DNA of 64,000 nucleotides, taken from positions 358,615 through 422,614 of the forward strand of contig OY253690.1 of assembly GCA_958009085.1 (NCBI GenBank), written 5' to 3'. This stretch comes from Protoeuglena noctilucae. Taxonomy: Eukaryota > Chlorophyta > Pedinophyceae > Marsupiomonadales > Marsupiomonadaceae. This document shows positions 18,565 through 26,249 of this stretch, one piece after another. Position numbers and translations under genes: made by a program. The notes under the pieces were generated by a model. The model made no database searches. It was not told where the DNA came from and saw only the letters and a program-made list of their open reading frames with translations. Every line of letters starts with the position of its first letter. The stretch's first letter is position 1.

Positions 18565-20394
18565 ATGGCCGACGACACGCTCTGGATCTGGCATGACGTC
18601 CTCGAGGGGCTCCGCCAGATCCGACCCCGGACGGAGGACGTCGAGCGCCTGCAGGCCGCCGTCGAGCGGGTGCGGGGGATGACGACGAGGGAGAGGCTCG
18701 ACCTCGCCACGCGGCTCTACGTCCACGAGACGGGCTCGCCCGACGTCCACGAGGGCACCGTCGACCTGGTCGACCGCCTCATGCGGCTCGAGGCCGCCAA
18801 CCTCATCGCGGAGATCCGCCCCGGCCCCAACCAGGTCACCCTCCCCGCCTACCACGACCGCCGCCTCACCTTCCGCACCTCCCTTCCGCGCCTCGACTTC
18901 CTCGCCGACATCGACCACCTGGTCGCGGAGCGCAAGTCGTCCCCCCCGCCACTCGTCAACCCCCACAAGCGCGCCGCCGAGCGCGACGCCGTCAACCCCA
19001 ACGCCCCCAAGAGGTTCCGCACGCACGAGCCCGAGGAGTCGGAGACCGCCGCCGTCGCGCCCGTCGCGCCCGAGGAGTCCGAGGAGACGAGGTCAGTGGC
19101 GGTGCGAGCCCCGAAGTGGAAGCGCGACCAGCTCCAGGCGCGCGGCGGGCCGTCGAAGTCGAAGGCTACTTCAAACCACTCGGCGCTCCGCCTCGCGGAC
19201 CTCGAGGGGTACGAGCGGTCGGGCGGGCTGTCCCGCGTGACGGAGGAGCCTGCTGTGTCCGAGTCCGTCGGCGAGAGCCCGTCGACGACGTCGAAGGCGG
19301 CCGGGCCGAGCGAGGCCGGGCCAAGCGAGACGGTCCGCGTCTCCGAGGCGACGAACGCGTACGCCCCCGAACCGGCCTCGCCGGCGTCTCGGCTGCCCGC
19401 GATCACGGAGGAGTCGTCGCGGAGCACGGGCATCGGCGGGGCCGCCCGCACGACGACTGTGTGGGACACCATCAACTCGCTCCGCAAGCGGGTGGGGCTC
19501 CCGCGGATGCGATTCGACGCCGAGATCCAGACCGAGCCCCCCGAGGAGCCCATGCCCGAGCGGCCCCCGTCGCCACACGAGGAAACCGCGATGGCCGAGG
19601 TGCCGCCGTCGCCGCGGTTCGAGCGCGTGGACAACCCGGAGATCGCGATGTACGAGCTGCCCGACATCGTCCCCAAGGGCACCAAGACCGGCCGCGGCGT
19701 CCGGAAGGGGAAGTCGAAGCCGACCAAGGTGGTGGTCTTCCGGGACGGCCCGGGCGGGCCGCCCGGACCTCCGGGAGCCGGACCCGGGACCGCCATCATG
19801 GAGCCGGAGGAGCCGGAGGAGCCATCCGGTGCGGGGCCGTCGACGGCGGGGGCAGGGGGCGGCGCACCTCCTCCCGGACCGCCTCCGGGCGCTGTCGAGG
19901 ACGACAACGGCGTCCCGGACCACGCCGTGATCCGGCTGGCCGAGCTGACGCAGGGTCCGGGGTACTCCGTGGCTGCAGGAGGGGGCGGGGAGCCCCCGGG
20001 CGGTCCCGGACCCGACGGCGGGGACGTGTACGAGGACGAGCCGATGGGGCCGCCGATGCCGACGGGGACGCACGACGCCGTCGTCGCCGACCCGCCCACG
20101 GCGTCGCAGCCGGCCGCCGAGCCGGAGCCCGACGTCCCCATGGACCCGGAGTTGGGTCAGGAGCCAGCCGCTGGTCCCGTCCCGAAGGAGGAGCCGGACG
20201 ACTACGGGCCCATGCCGGTGGACCACGGCTACCTGGAGGAACACGAGACGAAGTGGCCGCCGTTCGACGGGGGCTCCCCCGAGGACGACGCAGGCGTCGA
20301 CCCTGTGTCGGCGTCGGACGCGGACCCCGAGTGGCCGCGGCTACGCCCGCCGATGCACAGGATGCTCGGCATCTGGTCACGATTTACTATATAG
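18565..20394 (+). CDS. Proline/glutamate-rich viral protein (609 aa)
   Basis: Residues 1-130 are a folded-looking, helical charged domain (MADDTLWIWHDVLEGL start). From about 130 onward the chain is low-complexity: Pro, Glu, Ser, Gly, with acidic blocks and a short collagen-like stretch (GPGGPPGPPGAGPG, about 397-410). A basic nuclear-localisation-like patch (NPHKRAAERDAVNPNAPKRF) lies near 132-151. There is no signal peptide. It may be an internal virion or DNA-associated protein, or an unordered tegument-like factor; I do not recognise it. It starts 2 bp after the preceding gene, and its stop codon overlaps a TATA-like box for the lipase gene. Confidence 0.65.
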   Translation: MADDTLWIWHDVLEGLRQIRPRTEDVERLQAAVERVRGMTTRERLDLATRLYVHETGSPDVHEGTVDLVDRLMRLEAANLIAEIRPGPNQVTLPAYHDRRLTFRTSLPRLDFLADIDHLVAERKSSPPPLVNPHKRAAERDAVNPNAPKRFRTHEPEESETAAVAPVAPEESEETRSVAVRAPKWKRDQLQARGGPSKSKATSNHSALRLADLEGYERSGGLSRVTEEPAVSESVGESPSTTSKAAGPSEAGPSETVRVSEATNAYAPEPASPASRLPAITEESSRSTGIGGAARTTTVWDTINSLRKRVGLPRMRFDAEIQTEPPEEPMPERPPSPHEETAMAEVPPSPRFERVDNPEIAMYELPDIVPKGTKTGRGVRKGKSKPTKVVVFRDGPGGPPGPPGAGPGTAIMEPEEPEEPSGAGPSTAGAGGGAPPPGPPPGAVEDDNGVPDHAVIRLAELTQGPGYSVAAGGGGEPPGGPGPDGGDVYEDEPMGPPMPTGTHDAVVADPPTASQPAAEPEPDVPMDPELGQEPAAGPVPKEEPDDYGPMPVDHGYLEEHETKWPPFDGGSPEDDAGVDPVSASDADPEWPRLRPPMHRMLGIWSRFTI

Positions 20395-20396
20395 GG
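20385..20396 (+). promoter_or_regulatory. TATA-like box before the lipase gene
   Basis: TACTATATAGG overlaps the stop codon of the upstream gene and lies 12 to 23 bases before the lipase ATG. It is a strong AT island in GC-rich sequence. Confidence 0.4.
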
Positions 20397-20407
20397 GGGT
20401 AGACATC

Positions 20408-21034
20408 ATGGACGCCCGCACCATGGCCCTCCTCGCGCAGGGCGCCTACCACTCCGACCCCGTCGTCGGCCCGTGGGTCCGTCGGGGGGGCACGCGGACC
20501 ATCCACGTCTACCGCAGGGCCGACGACCCGGGCGTCGAGGCGATCGCGTACCGCGGCACGGAGGTGTCGGACCTCGACGACGTCATGACGGACCTCGAGC
20601 TCATGGCGGCGGGGGGGATGGGGTCGGGCGCCTTCTGGCTGCCCGTCAACGCCGCCCTCAAGGACCGCGTGCAGGAGGCCGTGGCTTTCGCCCGCACCCG
20701 CGTCAGACCCGGCGTCAGGCTGGTCCACGTCGGCCACTCGCTCGGAGGGACGTGCGCCCTCCGCGCCGCCTACGTGGCGGGGGGGATCGCCAACGCCTTC
20801 GCCCCGTACGTCCCCGTCCGCCTCCCGTGGAACCAGCTCAGGTACCGCCCGGGCATGACGGTGTACGGCAACCGCGTCGACCCCATCATGTGGGAGACGA
20901 TGCTCGACCGCAACTTCCGCCCGGGCTCGGGGTCCGCGAGGTGGAGGCTGATCAGCGAGGCGGGGCAGGGGCCGACCCGGGCGGACCAGATGGGGCACGG
21001 CCTCGGCCCGTGGACGAGCGGCCGCGCGGCGTGA
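20408..21034 (+). CDS. Class-3 lipase-like hydrolase (208 aa)
   Basis: The protein has the alpha/beta-hydrolase nucleophile elbow VGHSLGGT with Ser111, a candidate acid Asp158 in YGNRVDPI and a candidate His197 in QMGHGLG. The strand AYRGTEVSDLDDVMTDLEL (48-65) matches the region before the lid in class-3 lipases. It would cleave acyl esters of lipids. Lipase or phospholipase genes are recurrent in PLVs and could serve membrane breach during entry or exit. It has no signal peptide. The TATA-like box upstream suggests its own promoter. Catalytic residues look complete; substrate is unknown. Confidence 0.8.
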   Translation: MDARTMALLAQGAYHSDPVVGPWVRRGGTRTIHVYRRADDPGVEAIAYRGTEVSDLDDVMTDLELMAAGGMGSGAFWLPVNAALKDRVQEAVAFARTRVRPGVRLVHVGHSLGGTCALRAAYVAGGIANAFAPYVPVRLPWNQLRYRPGMTVYGNRVDPIMWETMLDRNFRPGSGSARWRLISEAGQGPTRADQMGHGLGPWTSGRAA

Positions 21035-21065
21035 ACGTCGTGAAAAAATAATCGCCCGCGGGGCA

Positions 21066-22052
21066 ATGACGAAGCTCCGCGTCGCCGACCTCTTCTGTGG
21101 CCTCGGGTCCTTCCACCGCGCCGCCAAGGCGCTCGGCCACGAGGTCGTCTTCGCCGCCGACCTGGACCCGCGGGTCCGAGAGGTGTACCGCGAGACGCAC
21201 GGCCTCGAGCCCGCGGGGGACATCGGGACTGTCGACTGGGGCGCCGTCCCCGACTTCGACGTGCTGTGCGCGGGGCCCCCCTGCCAGAGCTTCTCCACGG
21301 CGGGGCGGCGGGGCGGCCTGGGCGACGCCCGCGGCGACCTCATCCTCAAGATCGCCGACGTCCTGCGCGCGAAGCGGCCGCGGTGGTTCGTCGTCGAGAA
21401 CGTCCCCGGCCTCGTCACCATCGACGCGGGCGAGGCCTTCCGCACCGTCCTGCGGACGTACAAGGACGCGGGCTACCGGGTCAAGTGGGCCATCCTCCGC
21501 AGCCACGAGCACGGCCTCCCGCTCTTCCGCAGACGCGTCTTCGTCGTCGGCTCCCGCGACGGCGAGCCGTGGACGCCGCCGCCGCCGATGCCCTTCGCCT
21601 CGCGCCCCACGCTGTCGGAGGCGCTCGGGAGGCCGTTCAAGGCGAGGATCTCGCGGTCGCCCAAGACGACGTACAACTCGACGGCCACCGACAAGCGGCA
21701 GTGGGCCCGCCTCGCCCTCGAGGACGGCTCGAGCTACTGCCTCACCGCCGACGACGTCCAGAGGCTCATGGGGTGGGGGCCCGACGAGATCGATTGGGGC
21801 CGCTGGAGCTCGAGGGCCGCGAGGATCCGGATGCTGGGCAACAGCATCCCGACGTGCCTCAGCCACGCGGTCCTCGCCGGCCTAGGCGTAGAGCCGGTCG
21901 AGGGCGCGGGCCGCGCGGAGGACGAGGGCGGGGTCGGTCCCGAGCTTGAAGGAGACGGAGCGGTGCCGCTTGGAGAGCTCGAGCTCGACGGCGGCGGAGT
22001 CGGAGCCGTCGAGCAGGAGCTCCGAGCCGATCTGCTCGAGCAGAGCGCCTAG
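21066..22052 (+). CDS. DNA (cytosine-5) methyltransferase
   Basis: This is a C5-methyltransferase transferring methyl from S-adenosylmethionine to cytosine. Motifs in order: FCGLG (10-14, motif I), PPCQSFS with catalytic Cys73 (motif IV), VVENV (109-113, motif VI), FRRRVFVVG (154-162, motif VIII) and LGNSI (257-261, motif X). The target-recognition region is short, so this is a compact enzyme of bacterial/viral style. The last 55 or so residues, after motif X, are Glu/Gly-rich and lie antisense to the convergent 93-residue gene, so the natural end may be nearer 21900. It may mark viral DNA against host or viral nucleases, or act on the host genome. No restriction partner is seen. Confidence 0.88.
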   Translation: MTKLRVADLFCGLGSFHRAAKALGHEVVFAADLDPRVREVYRETHGLEPAGDIGTVDWGAVPDFDVLCAGPPCQSFSTAGRRGGLGDARGDLILKIADVLRAKRPRWFVVENVPGLVTIDAGEAFRTVLRTYKDAGYRVKWAILRSHEHGLPLFRRRVFVVGSRDGEPWTPPPPMPFASRPTLSEALGRPFKARISRSPKTTYNSTATDKRQWARLALEDGSSYCLTADDVQRLMGWGPDEIDWGRWSSRAARIRMLGNSIPTCLSHAVLAGLGVEPVEGAGRAEDEGGVGPELEGDGAVPLGELELDGGGVGAVEQELRADLLEQSA

Positions 22053-22163
22053 GTCCACCTTGATCCTCGAGGCGTCGACGACCTCGACCACGTCCACCGC
22101 CGTGCAGTCGAGCGTCGCCAGGAGCTGGCCGCCGCAGCTGAGAACCACCATCGTTATCTGCAT
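21882..22163 (-). CDS. Small hypothetical viral protein (93 aa)
   Basis: Starting MQITMVVLSCGGQLLATLDC, it looks like a compact alpha/beta domain, with an acidic Leu-rich middle (LGALLEQIGSELLLDG) and a basic end. No motif is recognised. It converges with and overlaps the tail of the methyltransferase gene by about 170 bp. An A6 tract (22172-22177 in + orientation) lies just upstream of its ATG. The frame is open further upstream only with non-ATG starts, so 22163 is chosen. Confidence 0.55.
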   Translation of the reverse strand: MQITMVVLSCGGQLLATLDCTAVDVVEVVDASRIKVDLGALLEQIGSELLLDGSDSAAVELELSKRHRSVSFKLGTDPALVLRAARALDRLYA

Positions 22164-22245
22164 GCCCCGCGGAAAAAACGGCCCAAGGGGATCGGCGCCA
22201 GGCGTTGAATTAAAAGGGGGAGAGCAACACCAGCAACCAGCGAAG

Positions 22246-22581
22246 ATGATGCGGGAGAAGCGCGAAGACATGGCGCGGGCCCTGTCCCTGCCCTGTTGGT
22301 ACCTGGAGTCGCGGCTCTTCCGCGACGGGCTGTTCCCCCAGATCGAGCGGCTCGACGACGCGAGGGACTTCGACGCCATCCTCGACCTGGTCGGCGGCGA
22401 CGAGGACAACGCGCTGGCCCTCCGGTACCACATGGCGGCGACGCAGGGGCTGTACAAGTGGAACATGGCCCAGGAGAGGGTGCTCGTGCCCTTCAAGCTA
22501 CGCGATCTCGACGACGCCTACGTCGACCTCTACATCGCCATGTCCCGCACCACGGCGGGGGGGACGGTCGTCCTCGTGTGA
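22246..22581 (+). CDS. Small hypothetical viral protein (111 aa)
   Basis: Starting MMREKREDMARALSLP, the protein is acidic and helical, ending SRTTAGGTVVLV. No family is recognised. It is preceded by an AT island (GAATTAAAAGG, 22207-22217) that is a good promoter candidate. A possible 34-bp intron (22578-22611) would join it in phase to a further 55-codon frame ending at 22777, but that length is very short for an intron, so I keep the simple stop. Confidence 0.5.
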   Translation: MMREKREDMARALSLPCWYLESRLFRDGLFPQIERLDDARDFDAILDLVGGDEDNALALRYHMAATQGLYKWNMAQERVLVPFKLRDLDDAYVDLYIAMSRTTAGGTVVLV

Positions 22582-22821
22582 GCAGGTGACAATTCGACTA
22601 TTTTTTCGCAGGAAGCCCACAAGGATCTGGGAACCCGGGGAGTCGGCGAGAATCGCCAGGGTCCAGGCCGCGCGGGCGAGAAACAACCTTGCACCAGGTC
22701 CATGTACCCGGATTAATTTTATCCGGGACCCGCGCGCCGGTCTCGAAGCCCGAGAAGCCCCGGCGCTGGATGTCTGACCAGGTTCTAGAACATGGGTAAA
22801 TACCCTAGCCCTGGCGAAGCG

Positions 22822-22829
22822 CATAAAAG
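22822..22829 (+). promoter_or_regulatory. TATA-like box (CATAAAAG) of the spliced viral gene
   Basis: It lies 54 bp upstream of the ATG at 22884 in GC-rich sequence, a normal distance for a TATA box plus a short leader. Confidence 0.4.
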
Positions 22830-22883
22830 TTCGCGCGCGCGTGGTTTCGCGGACACTTTCTGCGCTTCCGACTCCGATCGAAG

Positions 22884-23597
22884 ATGCCGAAGGCCCCGAT
22901 CAAGAAAGGCGAGCCCTACGAGGAGCGCGCGCGCGCGCTCCTTGCGCGAGTGAGGCTCGATAGGTGCATCGTGCCCTTCAACAACAAGGGGGTGCCGAAG
23001 CGCTGCGGCAACAAGCCGCATATGACCATCGCGAACACGAGGCTGCACCTCAACTGCGTCGAGCTTGCGTGCGAGAGGCACCGCGGGTGAGGGGTCCGGG
23101 CGACGAATCCCCCGCAACCTTGCGCGCGCTTCCGGGCCCCACCGGCATCACCCGACGCCCTTGCAGGGTCGTGGAAGAGCTCCTGAGGGAGTACATCATT
23201 AACAACGGCGGAAACCCCACCTGGTGAGGGGCCTGGACTGGTCCGGACAACGGCGTGTGCTCCCGGAAACCGAGTCTCAGTCTCTGTCGTCTCCGAGTCC
23301 ACAGGGTCCACCAAACGGACATGCACTTCGAGGCACTCAAGATCGCCGCGAGGGCCAACCCGGGCGACGACACATACGAGATCCCCCTCTGGCTCCCGTG
23401 CACTGTCGGGGAGACGACGGCAGGCAGCACCCACGCCCCCGCAGATCACCCACAAGCGCCGCAAGGTGGTCTCCGGGACGGGTGCCGCGTCTGGAGCCAG
23501 GTGCGTGTGTGTCAGTGCGTCGCTGCACACGGGGTGTCCGGGACGGGCCGCTGATGACACCTCTCGCCTGGTCCGCAGTAACGAGATGACCGGCTAG
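22884..23597 (+). CDS. Spliced small zinc-finger-like viral gene (4 exons, 123 aa)
   Basis: Proposed exons are 22884-23086, 23167-23223, 23305-23397 and 23579-23597. The first three junctions are GTGAGG...CAG, GTGAGG...CAG and GTGCAC...CAG, all in phase 2, and the joined frame stays open to TAG at 23595-23597. Exon 1 alone also gives a 68-residue frame. The protein has Cys pairs and a His suggestive of one zinc site: RCIVPFNNKGVPKRCGNKP then LNCVELACERH. Exons 2 and 3 contain helix-like VVEELLREYIINNGG and MHFEALKIAARANPGDD. A TATA-like box precedes it. Introns are 80, 81 and 181 bp, similar in size to host introns. The last small exon is the least certain. It may be a gene taken from the host. 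Confidence 0.55.
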
Positions 23598-23811
23598 AGA
23601 CGACGCAGGCGGCCGCAGTGTGGACGACACGGCCCCGACCTGGTGCGTGCCTGCGCCGCGTCACGGGGGGCATTACGCAGGCAGGCCGGGGGGCTGGGCT
23701 CAGACCGAGACGCTTGTTCGGTGTGCCCGCAGATCCATGCAAGTAGACTTTCGCTGGTCGCTGTTGCTGGTCGCCTGGCGCTGTCGTTGCTCCCCCCCGC
23801 TGATCCCCCCC

Positions 23812-23970
23812 TACCAGCGCAAGCTGGTGACCCACCCCCGGGTCGTTAATCTGGGATACGCCCGCCCGGCGTGTAACAAGTGGGTAGCCACTACCAGCGG
23901 AGGCTGGTGACCCCACCCTGGGTCGTTAATCTGGGATACGCCTGCCCGGCGTGTAACAAGTGGGCATGGC
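23812..23970 (+). repeat. Tandem repeat, 79-bp period, two copies
   Basis: The unit starts TACCAGCG at 23812 and again at 23891 and includes GGGTCGTTAATCTGGGATACG. The two copies differ at a few bases. A third degenerate start (TACCCAGCG) occurs near 23993. Confidence 0.8.
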
Positions 23971-24066
23971 GGCAGCCAACCAAACATGCACTACCCAGCG
24001 GGGGGGCCTTGATCTGTCAGCTCACCCCTGGGCGGGCACCCAGTTGAAGAAGAACCAGCGAGCCGG

Positions 24067-24330
24067 TGATCAAAGAACCCTCTGGCCGTTCCACCGGTCC
24101 AATTTTTTTTTGACAGATTTTGGGGAAATCTTTTTCGGTCTCCCCGAGCCGGCCATTGTCCGTTGTCCCCCGTTGTGATCAAAGAATCCCCTCGCATGGC
24201 CGTTCCACTGGTCCAATTTTTTTTTGACAGATTTTCGGAAATCTTTTTCGGTCTTCCCGGGCCGGCCGTTGTCCGTTGTCCGTTGTCCGTTGTGGTCAGC
24301 CCCCGCATGGCCGGTCCACCGGTCCAGTTT
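24067..24330 (+). repeat. Tandem repeat, about 109-bp period, two and a half copies
   Basis: The unit starts TGATCAAAGAA at 24067 and 24176, with a partial third copy from about 24295. Each full copy contains a T9 run followed by GACAGATTTT and CTTTTTCGGTCT. The end of copy two carries a small CCGTTGT expansion. Confidence 0.8.
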
Positions 24331-24339
24331 CTGACATAT

Positions 24340-24668
24340 GGGGGAAAACCCTTCGCGTTTCAGAGTGGCCTCCCGCCTGGTCAGGGCCTCTACCCTGACC
24401 GCTGTCTGTCACGCGAAGTGTGTCCCCGAAATTCTGGCGTTTTCGGCGCTGTCAGTTCGCGTTTCAAAGGGCTTTTTCGTCAGGCGTCGAAATTTCGCGT
24501 TTTCGAACGGCGATTTTCGTCGTTTCGTTGTTTTCTGGCGTTTTCGGCGCTGTCAGTTCGCGTTTCAAAGGGCTTTTTCGTCAGGCGTCGAAAGTTCGAG
24601 TCTCGCCGTTAGCTTTCCAAATGGCCAAAAAAGTTTTGCGCTGGCGCTGGTCTTACCCCACCACTGCT
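24340..24668 (-). repeat. Right terminal inverted repeat with internal duplication
   Basis: This is the inverted partner of the left repeat. It is longer because a segment of 101 bp is partly duplicated: the motif TTCTGGCGTTTTCGGCGCTG starts at 24432 and again at 24533. The outer 182 bp match the left repeat base for base by eye. Confidence 0.9.
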
Positions 24669-24673
24669 GCGCA
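24669..24673. repeat. Candidate target-site duplication, right copy (GCGCA)
   Basis: This pairs with 1273-1277 and marks the right virus/host junction. Host sequence continues with GGCCACCATGAGC. Confidence 0.6.
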
Positions 24674-26249
24674 GGCCACCATGAGCATATCGGGCTGTCG
24701 ATATATGGGCATAACTGGGCATGCAACGGAGTGGTTACGAGAGACGTAGTGCATATAGGTAGCCCATAGTTTTCCAGAAGCCCTGGCCGATGCCGTGCTT
24801 GGCGTCAAAGGGGCCGCAACTCTGCACGCTTTTCGCGTCTGGGCGGCCCCCTCTGTACCGTATCGGGTACAGCGAAGGCTAGCAACGATGAACACCAACC
24901 CCAATATGCTGCTCTGCGCCGCCCCCGGATTGTTTGGAAGCAGCGCGGGCACTTTCAAAATCCACGCAGTGCATGCCTGCCCTAAGTTGCTCCTGACGAT
25001 GTCTTACTCTCCACTTCTCTTCCCAACGTGTTGCTTTAGTGCCACGTAGCATTCAAACACCATCTATATGTCCATCGCCGTCCCCTCGAGGGCGTGATTC
25101 TCTCCGAGCAGCGCAATGCTTGATGGAGACTAGCATTGCATTCCTCCTTAATCGTACTTTTCTCCCTGTTAGCAACGAGGCTGCACATCAAGCATCGAGA
25201 CGCGCAGAGGGCGCACAGTGCGAGAAAAATGCGCGCGACCCAATGGCATCGGAATCTCTGCGACATCGTCGCGATCGAATCTTTATTGATGTCTGAAAGC
25301 ATCGCAGCCGGCCATCGCTCGGATAGCTCCCCGGGCAGCGCTGGCCAGCTCCCACAGCAGCAACGCCTGGCCGCCCTTGCCGCGCCCCGTCGCGCCAGCC
25401 GTTCCGTCGGAGTGGCGCCTTGCCCCAGCCAGCGCACGCACACACAGCCAGACCATCTCGTCCGCACACTCCGCGCCGCTTCCGCAGCCCCAGAAAACCG
25501 CGGGGTGGCTTTGATCCGCTCGCCCCGCACGTTCGCGCCCCTTGCCGTCGTCACAGCGCCCCGATGATCTCCGTCACCGACTCTCTGCTTCAATGCGATT
25601 ATCGACCACGCGATTGCAACGCAGGAGGTCCCCGATACGGCCTCCTTGACGCTCCGCGTGTCGCGCACGCGTGCGATCACCGGACCCGACCCCGGCGCGC
25701 CGGCGGCTCCGGCCCGGACGATGCGCCCCACGTTACCGGAGATAGTCCCTCTACCGATCGCGACCGACGTTGCGGCCGCAGGACGCCGTCGCTGCCGCGA
25801 CTGGCACTGCCCACGCCGCCAGCCGCGCCTCAGCCCGGCGGGTTCCGCCCGAACACGGCGGACGCCTAATGTCCGCCGGCGGGTTCCAGCCTGGAACCCG
25901 CCCCGGAACCCGCCCGGGCCCCGGAACCCGCCCTGAGTCCTCCCAGTGCCCCCAAGCGACACCCAGGGGGAGCCGGGCTGAGGGGCTGGGCTGGGTGTGG
26001 CTCTTCTTCTCTGCAGCTGGGTTTTGGTCTATGCGGCTCCTCCTACTCCTCCTCATATTTCCCCTTCTAGGTCTCTTCTTCTTCTTCATCGCCTCCCTTG
26101 AAGGACCTTCTGGCTGCTAGGGTTTTTTAGGGTACCCTACCCGCTTAGCCTAGTAGTAGTAGCCTCTTGAATTCCACAGTGGTAAAAAAAGCGCGCAGGG
26201 GGGCTGTTCGCGAATCTTGACACCCCAAGATAAGAAGCAAGCATGCATC
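24674..26249. other. Intergenic host region, no gene recognised
   Basis: Open frames here are short or Arg/Pro-rich and do not resemble exons. The part from about 25566 to 25950 belongs to a dispersed repeat shared with 28482-28750. Confidence 0.5.
25566..25950 (+). repeat. Dispersed repeat, copy 1
   Basis: This shares with 28482-28750 the landmarks ACCGA-CTCTGCTTCAA, GCGGCCGCAGGACGC, GCGACTGGCA, GTTCCGCCC-AACACGG and GCGGGTTCCAGCC in the same order and orientation. It ends with several G+C-rich GGAACCCGCC units. No coding potential or terminal repeats are visible, so its type is unknown. Confidence 0.65.

Larger units (their letters stand above)
23598..24339. other. Non-coding right end of the element with tandem repeats
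   Basis: No credible gene is seen between the spliced gene and the right terminal repeat. The stretch holds two different short tandem arrays, annotated separately, and poly-T tracts. Confidence 0.5.
1278..24668. mobile_element. Integrated Polinton-like virus (PLV), 23.4 kb
   Basis: The element is bounded by terminal inverted repeats and by the 5-mer GCGCA at 1273-1277 and 24669-24673. Inside are the genes expected of a Polinton-like virus: a retrovirus-type integrase, a capsid-type protein, a FtsK/A32-like packaging ATPase, a beta-rich small virion-type protein, a lipase and a replication helicase. Genes lie in strand blocks with short gaps, unlike the intron-rich host genes on the right. 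I do not see a maturation protease or a separate primase/SF3 helicase. Apart from one frameshift in the replication gene, the long reading frames look intact. The class assignment rests on gene content, terminal repeats and size; the exact PLV clade would need a capsid or integrase tree. Confidence 0.85.

Noticed and set aside
22578-22611. 34-bp intron extending the 111-residue viral protein
   Set aside because: The phase fits and the following frame is open, but the length is below normal intron sizes and no conserved motif supports the joined protein.
23812-24330. CRISPR-like array
   Set aside because: The repeats are long head-to-tail copies of 79 and 109 bp without unique spacers, in eukaryotic/viral DNA.
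1278-24668. LTR retrotransposon or retrovirus
   Set aside because: The integrase is retrovirus-like, but the repeats are inverted rather than direct and there is no reverse transcriptase, protease or Gag.
1278-24668. Fragment of a nucleocytoplasmic giant virus
   Set aside because: The terminal inverted repeats, small size and integrase favour a complete Polinton-like element. No giant-virus RNA polymerase or D5-type helicase is present.
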